Assembly (NCBI GenBank): GCA_905067535.1 | Contig: CAJHIR010000057.1 | Span: 1-6,789 of the forward strand | Source: Candidatus Argoarchaeum ethanivorans | GTDB lineage: Archaea > Halobacteriota > Methanosarcinia > Methanosarcinales > EX4572-44 | Length of the DNA stretch: 6,789 bases | Reading direction: 5' to 3' | Shown: positions 1 to 6,064 of the stretch, one piece after another | How positions within the stretch are numbered: the first letter of the stretch is position 1 | Layout: every line of letters begins with the position of its first letter | Notes under the pieces: model-generated | Seen by the model: only the letters and a program-made list of their open reading frames with translations | What the model was told of the DNA's origin: nothing | The model's database searches: none | Position numbers and translations under genes: made by a program

Positions 1-176
1 GCCAAAGCGAAGGAAGTCTGCTTTCGGATTTTCCATGTTGCCCTGTGAGATTGACCTTCGCAAACATTACCATTGGTGCGTTCCACAGTAGGATTCTCAA
101 GGGTGGGATGTATCCACAAAGGCAATCTGTGATGCAACTTCCTGTCAACAATCCGATATTTCATGCGATTAGACAT
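1..176 (-). other. Unrecognised open frame running off the left edge, possible transposase remnant
   Basis: Read on the minus strand, the frame from an ATG at 176-174 is free of stops for 58 codons to the window edge, so it would continue outside. An in-frame TAA (179-177) lies directly before that ATG. The translation contains NPTVERTNG followed by [11 protein letters not shown]. The first stretch loosely recalls the surroundings of the last catalytic glutamate in some DDE transposases and integrases (N..VER.NG). I cannot name a family, and no upstream catalytic aspartates are visible. It may be the decayed tail of a transposase gene or a chance open frame. It should be treated as unidentified. 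Confidence 0.2.
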
Positions 177-368
177 TTAAATAACAGCGGATACTTCACA
201 TTCGATAGCCCTCCTGTGGTCTGCTTCAGTCGGTATTGTTGATATTGTGTTGCATCTACAAAGAGCAAAGAGCCAGAAACAATTATACGTCACAACAACC
301 AATAGATGGACTATGAGTGGCAATGATGACATGATTAATCATAACTTCCACGAGCGTCGAGTCAGGGA

Positions 369-378
369 ACTAAAAATA
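369..378 (+). promoter_or_regulatory. Candidate archaeal TATA box for the sugar operon
   Basis: The box ACTAAAAATA follows purine-rich GGGA, which could act as a BRE. With the usual archaeal spacing of about 25 bases, transcription would start near 400. That leaves a leader of about 20 bases containing the Shine-Dalgarno at 414-418. A 12-bp palindrome at 331-342 lies upstream and could bind a regulator. This is assigned by position and composition only. Confidence 0.35.
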
Positions 379-413
379 GATGGAACTCTTGAGCATGCCA
401 ATAGGTGTAAATT

Positions 414-418
414 GGTGA
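414..418 (+). promoter_or_regulatory. Shine-Dalgarno GGTGA of the glycosyltransferase
   Basis: GGTGA matches the core of the archaeal GGAGGTGATC consensus. It lies 4 bases before the ATG at 423 and 10 bases before the in-frame ATG at 429. In the HAD gene of this window the same core sits 6 bases before its ATG, so the spacing does not decide cleanly between the two starts. Confidence 0.5.
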
Positions 419-422
419 GCAA

Positions 423-1475
423 ATGGAAATGAAGATTGCGATCGTTGTGCCGCCATGGATCCAGGTCCCACCATCACGGTATGGGGGAATCGAATTGATC
501 GTCGCTCTGCTTGCTGACAGGCTCGTAGGCAGAGGTTATGATGTCACACTCTTTACAGTCGGGGGCTCCGGAACTTCTGCTAATCGTCATCATGTATTCG
601 ATTGCAGACAGTGCGATATTCTCTCGAAATCACCCTCTGAGTGTCTGAACACGGCGGTTACGCACTCGCTTGGCTCGTACATCGAGATTAAGCGGCAGGG
701 GGATTTTGATATCGTGCATGACAACACATGGAAGGAGGGTCTGACAAGCGCGTTTTTCATGGATATGCCGGTTGTGCACACCATCCACGGTCCGATCGAT
801 GATACAAACCGGCGGTTTTACAGTCTCTTAACCGATGCCAAAAATATCCACTTTGTGACGATCAGTAAATTCCAGCAAAAAGCTCTGCCAAACCTCAATT
901 ACGCCGGAAACGTCTACAATGCAATTGAGGTGGAGAAATACCCATATTCTACGGAGAAGAAAGATTATCTGTTGTACGTCGGGCTGTTCAATTCGGAAAA
1001 AGCACCACACATCGCATGCGAGGTTGCAGAAGAGCTTGGAATGAGATTAACTCTCGCAGGCAAAGCATCCGAACCACACGAGTGGAAATATTTTAATAAA
1101 TATATAAAACCACATCTCAGTGATACAATCCGGTACGTCGGGGAGGTCAGCGATACACACAAGAAAGAGTTGTTTAGGGGCGCAACCGCCTTCATCTACC
1201 CGATTCAGTGGGATGAGCCGTTTGGAATCGTCATGATCGAGGCGATGGCGTGCGGAACCCCTGTTGTGACATACAGGCGCGGTGCTGCGCCCGAGCTTGT
1301 TAGGGATGGCGTGAACGGATATCTTGCAGACGATTTCGATCACTTTCTCGACTGTGTTGAGATGGTACACAAGATCAAGCATAGCCGGTGCAGGGAGTGC
1401 GTGGAGACGCATTTCAGCGCGGATGCGATGGTCACTGGCTATGAAAATATTTACAAGAAGATTCTGGAAGAGTGA
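423..1475 (+). CDS. Glycosyltransferase family 4 (GT-B fold)
   Basis: This is a retaining, cytosolic-type glycosyltransferase of 350 residues, normal for GT4. It has no signal peptide or obvious membrane segment. The N-terminal acceptor domain begins with a beta strand (MKIAIVVPP) and a glycine loop, PPSRYGGIE, at about residues 16-24. The C-terminal nucleotide-sugar domain opens near YVGLFNSEKAP (about 185-195), where the lysine usually contacts the donor phosphate. It carries the EX7E motif in EPFGIVMIEAMACG, with glutamates 265 and 273. Donor and acceptor cannot be read from sequence. The gene is first in a three-gene operon with a GH65 phosphorylase 6 bases downstream, so I infer synthesis of an alpha-linked glucoside that the phosphorylase can later recover; a cell-surface role remains possible. 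The start could also be the ATG at 429, which gives the more typical MKIAIVVPP terminus. The family call is firm, the substrate unknown. Confidence 0.9.
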   Translation: MEMKIAIVVPPWIQVPPSRYGGIELIVALLADRLVGRGYDVTLFTVGGSGTSANRHHVFDCRQCDILSKSPSECLNTAVTHSLGSYIEIKRQGDFDIVHDNTWKEGLTSAFFMDMPVVHTIHGPIDDTNRRFYSLLTDAKNIHFVTISKFQQKALPNLNYAGNVYNAIEVEKYPYSTEKKDYLLYVGLFNSEKAPHIACEVAEELGMRLTLAGKASEPHEWKYFNKYIKPHLSDTIRYVGEVSDTHKKELFRGATAFIYPIQWDEPFGIVMIEAMACGTPVVTYRRGAAPELVRDGVNGYLADDFDHFLDCVEMVHKIKHSRCRECVETHFSADAMVTGYENIYKKILEE

Positions 1476-1481
1476 GACCCA

Positions 1482-3809
1482 ATGTTTTTTCGGAAATACC
1501 TATCAGATGATGAATGGTTAATCAGGGAGTGCAAATGGGATCCTGACCCACATAAGCAGGGCAGTAGCGAGTCCATTTTTTCACTGGGCAACGGATACGT
1601 TGGAAGTCGCGGCGTCATGGAAGAGATACCGGATGGCAGCAGACCCGGAACATATATCGCAGGGATTTTTGATAAATCTGCCGCAAAAACCGTTGAAATA
1701 GTGAATCTGCCAAATCCGATCGATTTTCAGATATATGCCAATGGAGAGCCGGTCGCAATAGACAAAATGGACGTGGTCCGGCACGAGCGCATCCTCGATA
1801 TGAAGAAAGGGCTCCTGTTCAGGGAGACCAAGTATCGATCGCAGGTCGGACTGTACAGATACCAATCGATGCGTGCTATAAGTGCTTCTGATGAGCACAC
1901 CGCTATGATGCGAGTCTGCTTCGTCTCTTACGACTCTAACGTGGATATTCTCGTGAAGAACAGTACCGATACCGCTGCGCTGAACATCAGACCTGAGATG
2001 GACACTATGGTGAGACATTATGACATCAGGTGGGCGGATTATACCAATAATATCTGTTATGTAGCTGTGAAGACGAACGATTCCGGAATTATTGCGTCTT
2101 ATGCCACGGATCTGTCGATATGGGGTGATGGCGAGCTTGTTTGTGCTGCTCGCACTGCAGAGTGGGAAGATGGTAAGTTCACTGAAAATGTGCGATTCAA
2201 AGCCAGAAAAGGAGTAATTTACTCCTTTGACAAGCTTATCTCACTCTGCTCATCCCGCGACCTTCCAGAGGAGGGAATCAGAGACGCAACCATAAACACG
2301 CTAGAGCAGAGCCGCTGCATCGGTTTTGAGTGTTTGCTTGAAACACATGCCGCTGTGTGGGACAGACGATGGTTGACCGCAGACATCACAATAGCACCAG
2401 CAGGCGAGACCGGGGGTGCAAATGAGAGTGTTAGAGATGTGAACAGAGCGATGCGGTTCAATCTGTACCATCTGCTTGCCGTTGGCAACGAGCATGATGA
2501 TCAGGCAAGCATAGCGCCAAAGGCGCTCACCAGCGAGTGGTACGGCGGCCACGTATTATGGGATACTACAATCTTTGTATTCCCCTTCTTCCTATTCACA
2601 AACCCGGTAATCGCAAGAAATCTCCTGATGTACCGTTATCACAGGCTGGATATAGCACGGAAGAACGCAAAGAGCCAGGACCTCGAAGGCGCACTCTTTC
2701 CATGGGAGTCGGCAGCAACTGGAGAGGATGTCACGCCTAAAAACTGGGTGAATCTGAAGGGAGAGCTTATCAAGGTGCACACGATGGAGCGTGAGCAACA
2801 CATCGTCGGCGATGTTGCGTATGCGGTCTACCACTACTACATGGCAACCGCTGATGAGGAATTCATGGCGAGGTACGGAACCGAGATTATGCTTGAGACC
2901 GCACGGTTCTGGGCGAGCAGGGTTACGTACAGCGAGGAGACAGGTAGATATGAAATAAGAAACGTGATCGGTCCAAACGAGTACCAGGAGTGCGTTGACA
3001 ACAACGCATACACCAACTACCTTGCCAGATGGAATCTGCGCTGCGCAATCTCTCTCTGCACTAATCGTCCCGCAGGGGCGGCGCATGGATTGGAGATTGA
3101 CAGGTGGCAAAAAATCGCTGACGGCATCACATTCACGGTTCTTAACGATGGTATGATTGAGGAGTTCGACGGATACTTCGGAAGGGAAGATGTGATAATT
3201 ACGAAGATGAACAATCTGGGGATACCGACCTACCCACAGGACGATGTACCCATGACGCGTGTTGCTGAGACGCAACTCGTGAAACAGGCGGACGTGATGA
3301 TGCTTCTACATCTGTTCCCTCATGATTTCTCACTCGATGTGAAAAGAGCTAATATGACTTATTATGAGCGCAGGACCACTCACGAGTCATCGCTCAGCCC
3401 GTCCATCCATGCGAGCCTCTATGCAGAGATCGGAAACGCGGATGAAGCATACCACTACTTCAGATACGCTCTCTACGGCACTATAGGAAACGTTTACGGA
3501 AATACGCACAATGGCATCCATGCAGGATCGATGGGCGGTGTCTGGCAGGCAACGATCTTCGGATTCGCTGGTGTGCGCATGAAAGACGGAATTCTATCTG
3601 TGAACCCGCGGTTGCCTGGAGAATGGGGGCGGCTCAGGTTCAATCTATTCTGGCACGGCACTAAACTGGAGTTTAACATAACCCACACCGAAGTGGAAAT
3701 ATCGTCCGAATCGTCCAGAGATTTTGTGATACCAGTTGTGATATGCGGCGAAATCCACGAGTTGGCAGGTAATGGACCGGAGGTGATCGAGTATGGCAAC
3801 GACGATTGA
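1482..3809 (+). CDS. Glycoside hydrolase family 65 phosphorylase (alpha-glucoside phosphorylase)
   Basis: At 775 residues this is the usual GH65 length. The family (maltose, trehalose, kojibiose and nigerose phosphorylases among others) cleaves an alpha-glucoside with inorganic phosphate, inverting the anomer to give beta-glucose 1-phosphate. An N-terminal beta-sandwich (about 1-290) precedes an (alpha/alpha)6 barrel. Visible barrel motifs are VLWDTTIFVFPFF (about 358-370), the general acid Glu500 in VIGPNEYQECVDNN, KQAD at 601-604, THESSLSPSIHA at 633-644, and the phosphate-binding stretch GIHAGSMGGVW around 678-688. A small C-terminal beta domain ends the protein. All catalytic elements look intact. 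The specificity segment at about 433-447 (HTMEREQHIVGDVAY) lacks the FEEIH pattern I associate with maltose phosphorylases, so the substrate is open. No signal peptide is seen, so it should act in the cytoplasm. The start follows the previous stop by 6 bases, with only a weak GTGA-type ribosome site. The 3' end carries the ribosome site of the next gene. Confidence 0.92.
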   Translation: MFFRKYLSDDEWLIRECKWDPDPHKQGSSESIFSLGNGYVGSRGVMEEIPDGSRPGTYIAGIFDKSAAKTVEIVNLPNPIDFQIYANGEPVAIDKMDVVRHERILDMKKGLLFRETKYRSQVGLYRYQSMRAISASDEHTAMMRVCFVSYDSNVDILVKNSTDTAALNIRPEMDTMVRHYDIRWADYTNNICYVAVKTNDSGIIASYATDLSIWGDGELVCAARTAEWEDGKFTENVRFKARKGVIYSFDKLISLCSSRDLPEEGIRDATINTLEQSRCIGFECLLETHAAVWDRRWLTADITIAPAGETGGANESVRDVNRAMRFNLYHLLAVGNEHDDQASIAPKALTSEWYGGHVLWDTTIFVFPFFLFTNPVIARNLLMYRYHRLDIARKNAKSQDLEGALFPWESAATGEDVTPKNWVNLKGELIKVHTMEREQHIVGDVAYAVYHYYMATADEEFMARYGTEIMLETARFWASRVTYSEETGRYEIRNVIGPNEYQECVDNNAYTNYLARWNLRCAISLCTNRPAGAAHGLEIDRWQKIADGITFTVLNDGMIEEFDGYFGREDVIITKMNNLGIPTYPQDDVPMTRVAETQLVKQADVMMLLHLFPHDFSLDVKRANMTYYERRTTHESSLSPSIHASLYAEIGNADEAYHYFRYALYGTIGNVYGNTHNGIHAGSMGGVWQATIFGFAGVRMKDGILSVNPRLPGEWGRLRFNLFWHGTKLEFNITHTEVEISSESSRDFVIPVVICGEIHELAGNGPEVIEYGNDD
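3779..3788 (+). promoter_or_regulatory. Perfect 10-base Shine-Dalgarno inside the GH65 gene
   Basis: GGAGGTGATC is the full complement expected for the archaeal 16S rRNA 3' end, placed 4 bases before the ATG at 3793. It also encodes PEVIE near the GH65 C-terminus, so the sequence is read in two ways. It fixes the start of the HAD gene and implies efficient, probably coupled, translation. Confidence 0.9.
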
Positions 3810-4578
3810 TTTCGAGAGCGAGGTTGGCTTCATCTGGGATGTCGATGGCGTGATCGTTGATAGCCCTCATGAAATGGCATGGAGGCTCACTGCAGAGCTT
3901 CCGGAGTGGGGTGTCAAGAATGGGAGACTTGATTCGGAGTTTTATCATGATTATGTCTCTGGCAGACCCAGATACGAAGGCAGCGATGCGATCCTTGAGC
4001 GGCTCGGGGTGTATGAGCGGCTCGGTGCGGAGACCGACGCTACGAAGAAAGAGTTGCTTGAACGCTACTGCATACGGAAGAACGAATTGTTCGGAACATT
4101 GGTCGACGAAGGGCAATTCGAGGTATTTGAGAGTTCGGTTGCGATGATCGTCGTTGCAAATGAGAAAAAGGTCATGCAGGCGATGGCATCGGCATCGAAG
4201 AACGCAAAACGCCTGATTATGAAGATAACGCGTGAGCAAGTCTCGAAGATTGCTGGAAAGCACTGCGAGTGCAACACGCTGTACTCTGTTTTTAATGTGG
4301 ATGCGTCAGGCATGGCTGGTATGACCAAGTCAGAGATATTTGCGTTTGCATCCCGGCAATTACACGAGCTTTCGGGTGGGAAAATAAGATATTACATAGT
4401 AATCGAGGATACGCCATCCGGAATTGTAGCATGCAATGATAACGGGATGTTTTGCATCGGGGTGCGGCGCATCGGAGACCGATCAGCACTCACCGATGCC
4501 GGCGCTGATATCGTGGTCGATGACCTGAGCGAACTGAGCTACGATCACTTGCGGTCCGCGTTTCTTGAGACGCTGTGA
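3793..4578 (+). CDS. HAD-family hydrolase/mutase of the beta-phosphoglucomutase type
   Basis: This 261-residue protein matches the beta-phosphoglucomutase branch of the HAD superfamily. Motif I is WDVDGVIVDS, giving nucleophile Asp16 and acid/base Asp18. His26 and Trp30 sit where that mutase has its cap-hinge histidine and tryptophan. VSGRPRYEG (about 55-63) lies in the cap. ASASKN at 132-137 matches the mutase motif II stretch almost exactly, Lys179 in MTKSEIF serves as motif III, and Glu205-Asp206 in IEDTPSG form the magnesium-binding motif IV. The expected reaction is beta-glucose 1-phosphate to glucose 6-phosphate, the natural step after the GH65 enzyme. The gene overlaps GH65 by 17 bases and has a perfect ribosome site. 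It is about 40 residues longer than the 221-residue Lactococcus enzyme, partly because of roughly 14 extra residues between motifs II and III, including Cys158 and Cys160. A related sugar phosphatase is the main alternative. Confidence 0.85.
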   Translation: MATTIDFESEVGFIWDVDGVIVDSPHEMAWRLTAELPEWGVKNGRLDSEFYHDYVSGRPRYEGSDAILERLGVYERLGAETDATKKELLERYCIRKNELFGTLVDEGQFEVFESSVAMIVVANEKKVMQAMASASKNAKRLIMKITREQVSKIAGKHCECNTLYSVFNVDASGMAGMTKSEIFAFASRQLHELSGGKIRYYIVIEDTPSGIVACNDNGMFCIGVRRIGDRSALTDAGADIVVDDLSELSYDHLRSAFLETL

Positions 4579-4590
4579 TTATCATTCTGT

Positions 4591-4637
4591 GATCTGTTGA
4601 AGATCTGAAATCACCATCGGTAAGATATTTTGTTTTT
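4591..4637 (+). terminator. Candidate T-rich terminator of the sugar operon
   Basis: Thirteen bases after the HAD stop there is a small inverted repeat, GATCT/AGATC (4591-4595 and 4601-4605), with a 5-base loop. The T-rich run TTTTGTTTTT follows at 4628-4637. Archaeal RNA polymerase commonly stops at such oligo-T stretches without needing a strong hairpin. The hairpin is weak and lies 22 bases from the T run, so the T run is the better signal. Confidence 0.4.
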
Positions 4638-4651
4638 GTATTGTAGGAAGG

Positions 4652-4683
4652 ACTTGAGGATATAGTAACTTGAGGATATAGTA
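4652..4683. repeat. Perfect 16-bp tandem duplication
   Basis: The unit ACTTGAGGATATAGTA occurs twice head to tail with no mismatch (4652-4667 and 4668-4683). A third, partial TTGAGGAT is at 4690-4697. It lies just upstream of the transposase relic and out of its reading frame. It could be replication slippage or a recent duplication in unconstrained sequence; three spaced TTGAGGAT boxes could also bind a protein. Confidence 0.85.
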
Positions 4684-4699
4684 ATATGATTGAGGATTT

Positions 4700-4932
4700 G
4701 ATACTCCCGAAGCTGAATATCATGTAAATCCAATCCTATCAAAATTTAAAGAAGTCTACGGTTCGCCACTCGCTGTAGTTCGAGATATAGCAAATGGTCT
4801 ACGCCTGAGTGCTTTGAATACCTTTCCTGACACTCCTCAACAGATATGCTAGGTGTATTCATCAGAAACCTTGAAAAAGACCTGGTTACCGAGTATCATA
4901 AGCGTTTGAAGCGCTTTTATAGCTTGAGTTAT
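4700..4932 (+). pseudogene. Decayed DDE transposase fragment (MULE/ISL3-like core)
   Basis: From 4700 one frame reads DTPEAEYHVNPILSKFKEVY and then GSPLAVVRDIANGLRLSALN, followed by TFPDTPQQIC, ending at Cys (4847-4849) and an in-frame TAG (4850-4852). After a one-base deletion near 4856 the similarity resumes from 4858 as FIRNLEKDLVTEYHKRLKRF and fades near 4932. This fits a transposase core in which VVRD carries a catalytic aspartate, followed by FP...QQIC(H)xHF(L)RD(I)GKDL, as in archaeal MULE/ISL3-type elements. Both ends are missing: no first catalytic aspartate, no final glutamate, no start codon. Two independent lesions and the truncation show it is dead. The family is judged from motif memory, so the exact IS name is unknown. 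Confidence 0.6.
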
Positions 4933-5097
4933 AGGGTTTCATAGGCTACATCCACTTAAAATCCGCCCGCTGTATTTGGTTTCACTTAAATTTTTGTAGC
5001 CCATATATAGGCTACAAAATTCCCTTGCTATAATCCACATACAACGATACTGCATGTGTTTTTATAATATTTAGAACTTTGTAGCCTTCAAAACCCT
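4933..5097. repeat. Inverted-repeat element with four GGCTACA boxes (MITE-like or regulatory)
   Basis: The ends are an imperfect 18-bp inverted repeat: AGGGTTTCATAGGCTACA at 4933-4950, and the complement of 5080-5097, AGGGTTTTGAAGGCTACA, matching at 15 of 18 positions. Inside is a second, perfect 10-bp inverted repeat (4992-5001 and 5010-5019) built on the same GGCTACA core. The heptamer thus appears four times in alternating orientation: 4944, 4995 (minus), 5010 and 5080 (minus). CACTTAAA is also directly repeated at 4953-4960 and 4983-4990. There is no open frame and no clear target-site duplication. The left end coincides with the point where transposase similarity stops. It may be a small non-autonomous element, the shared ends of two nested elements, or a protein-binding array. 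Confidence 0.55.
4992..5019. repeat. Perfect 10-bp inverted repeat with 8-base AT spacer
   Basis: TTTTGTAGCC and GGCTACAAAA flank CATATATA. In RNA this would form a 10-bp stem on either strand, lying about 150 bases beyond the hdrB stop on the minus strand and about 410 bases beyond the HAD stop on the plus strand. There is no downstream U tract in either direction, so a bacterial-type intrinsic terminator is not supported. A roadblock or transcript 3'-end structure remains possible. Confidence 0.6.
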
Positions 5098-5168
5098 GAA
5101 AGTCGGGTTAGAAAGACTATCGGCATATTATTTAGATGGTTCTTCAACCGAACACCGATGCAAAGACG
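5098..5168. other. Residual intergenic segment downstream of hdrB
   Basis: Nothing codes here convincingly. A small hairpin GGTTcttcAACC at about 5140-5151 lies close to the hdrB stop, with no adjacent T run on the minus strand. The end of the hdrB transcript is therefore not defined by an obvious signal. Confidence 0.3.
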
Positions 5169-6062
5169 CTACTCACTCTTTTTTAGTGTCTCAAAGAACT
5201 CCTTATTGGTTATAAGATTTAGATCAATACCAAGCTCCTGTGGTGAATAACCAAACGCAAGACCAAGAAGTTGAGAATAATGCAAAATCGGAATATTGTA
5301 TTCCATACCAAGTTTTTCCTTGATTTCTGCCTGTCCACTGTCAAGCTGGAGGTGGCAGAACGGGCATGCATTCACGATGCAGTCAACACCTGCTTCTTTG
5401 ATGCGGGCAAGTTTGTGGTTTAGCATCGCAAGAGACTGGTCAAGAAGTGCAGACCTGACACCTCCCCCTGCCCCGCAGCACACCATCTTGTCCGGATAAT
5501 CGATGCTCTTTGCACCTGTAGCTTCGATTAGTTCATCAAAGAATGTTGGATTTTCCGTACTTCCAAGCTTCCGTTCCGCTGATGGTTTTACAAGATGGCA
5601 CCCGTAATGCAGAGCAACCTTGAGGTTCACAGGTCTTGGAATCATCTCCTTTATTTTTTGAGGTCCAGGCTCAGCATAAAAGAACTCAATAATGTGCCTG
5701 ACATCCACACTCCCTTTGAAGCTCTTACCGATAGTATCAAGATGAGAATTTATGCTCTTTTTGAGTGTGTGATTCTCTTTTAGTTCGCGATTAGCATCTG
5801 CAAGAGATGCGTAACACCCATTGCAAATGGTCAGGACATCGCGCTCCATTTCTTCCGAAAGTACAATATTTCGGCTTGCGAGTGTAAGCCATGTCGTTTT
5901 GTCAAACGACCTGAACACACCTGGTGCAGGACAACACGACGCACCTTTTAGATCCACCCAATCGATGTTCAATTTGTCAAGGCATAGTTTAGTAGCCTTT
6001 TCGATTCCAGGGTATCGGTTTGGAGTAATACAACCAAGGTAGAGAGATAATTTTTCCATCAT
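5169..6062 (-). CDS. hdrB: Heterodisulfide reductase subunit B (HdrB)
   Basis: HdrB reduces the CoM-S-S-CoB heterodisulfide, or a related disulfide, in the cytosolic HdrABC complex. The protein is full length and has both CCG domains. Counted from an upstream GTG (299 residues), the first is C13-x31-C45C46-x35-C82xxC85 and the second C157-x39-C197C198-x36-C235xxC238. Both fit the canonical CX31-39CCX35-36CXXC pattern that binds the two non-cubane [4Fe-4S] clusters, so the active site looks complete. There are no membrane segments, which separates it from the HdrDE type. Three starts are possible: GTG at 6068 overlapping the hdrC stop, ATG at 6062, or ATG at 6059. I chose 6062 because GGAG in the hdrC end sits 5 bases before it; MEKLSLYLGC from 6059 is equally plausible. 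It is co-transcribed and probably translationally coupled with hdrC. Because complexes of this type also serve other disulfides, the substrate is inferred. Confidence 0.93.
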   Translation of the reverse strand: MMEKLSLYLGCITPNRYPGIEKATKLCLDKLNIDWVDLKGASCCPAPGVFRSFDKTTWLTLASRNIVLSEEMERDVLTICNGCYASLADANRELKENHTLKKSINSHLDTIGKSFKGSVDVRHIIEFFYAEPGPQKIKEMIPRPVNLKVALHYGCHLVKPSAERKLGSTENPTFFDELIEATGAKSIDYPDKMVCCGAGGGVRSALLDQSLAMLNHKLARIKEAGVDCIVNACPFCHLQLDSGQAEIKEKLGMEYNIPILHYSQLLGLAFGYSPQELGIDLNLITNKEFFETLKKSE

Positions 6063-6064
6063 AA

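Larger units (their letters stand above)
1..422. other. Gene-poor left flank upstream of the sugar operon
   Basis: I see no gene here that I can defend. The plus-strand frames at 45-242 and 247-432 start at GTG codons, show no recognisable motif and have no convincing ribosome-binding site; the second also runs 10 bases into the glycosyltransferase gene. What can be seen is an open minus-strand frame over 3-176 (listed separately), a 12-bp palindrome ATGATTAATCAT at 331-342, an AT-rich box at 369-378 and a short Shine-Dalgarno at 414-418. The region probably combines decayed sequence on the left with the promoter of the plus-strand operon on the right. I find no tRNA or other structured RNA. 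Confidence 0.5.

Noticed and set aside
45..242. Plus-strand frame of 65 codons starting at GTG
   Set aside because: No ribosome site, no recognisable motif, unusual composition; it is antisense to an open minus-strand frame that looks at least as protein-like.
331..342. Palindrome ATGATTAATCAT as a defined operator
   Set aside because: A 12-bp palindrome is expected once or twice by chance in a window of this length; its position upstream of the TATA candidate is suggestive but not enough to call it.
247..432. Plus-strand frame of 61 codons overlapping the glycosyltransferase start
   Set aside because: GTG start without a Shine-Dalgarno, no motif, and it spans the likely promoter and leader of the operon.
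2592..3275. Long minus-strand frame of 227 codons
   Set aside because: It lies wholly antisense to the conserved catalytic barrel of the GH65 gene, has no family motif and is explained as a shadow frame.
3673..4263. Minus-strand frame of 196 codons
   Set aside because: Antisense to the end of GH65 and most of the HAD gene, both supported by motifs and a perfect ribosome site.
4690..4740. Start codon ATG at 4686 as the start of a small intact gene
   Set aside because: The frame from that ATG soon meets a stop, and the protein-like signal lies in another frame that has its own stop and frameshift.
4992..5019. Bacterial-type intrinsic terminator
   Set aside because: The stem is sound but neither strand has a U tract directly after it; the T and A runs are inside the stem.
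4933..5097. CRISPR array
   Set aside because: The GGCTACA boxes alternate in orientation with unequal spacing and the repeated core is only 7-10 bp; direct repeats of uniform length with regular spacers are absent.
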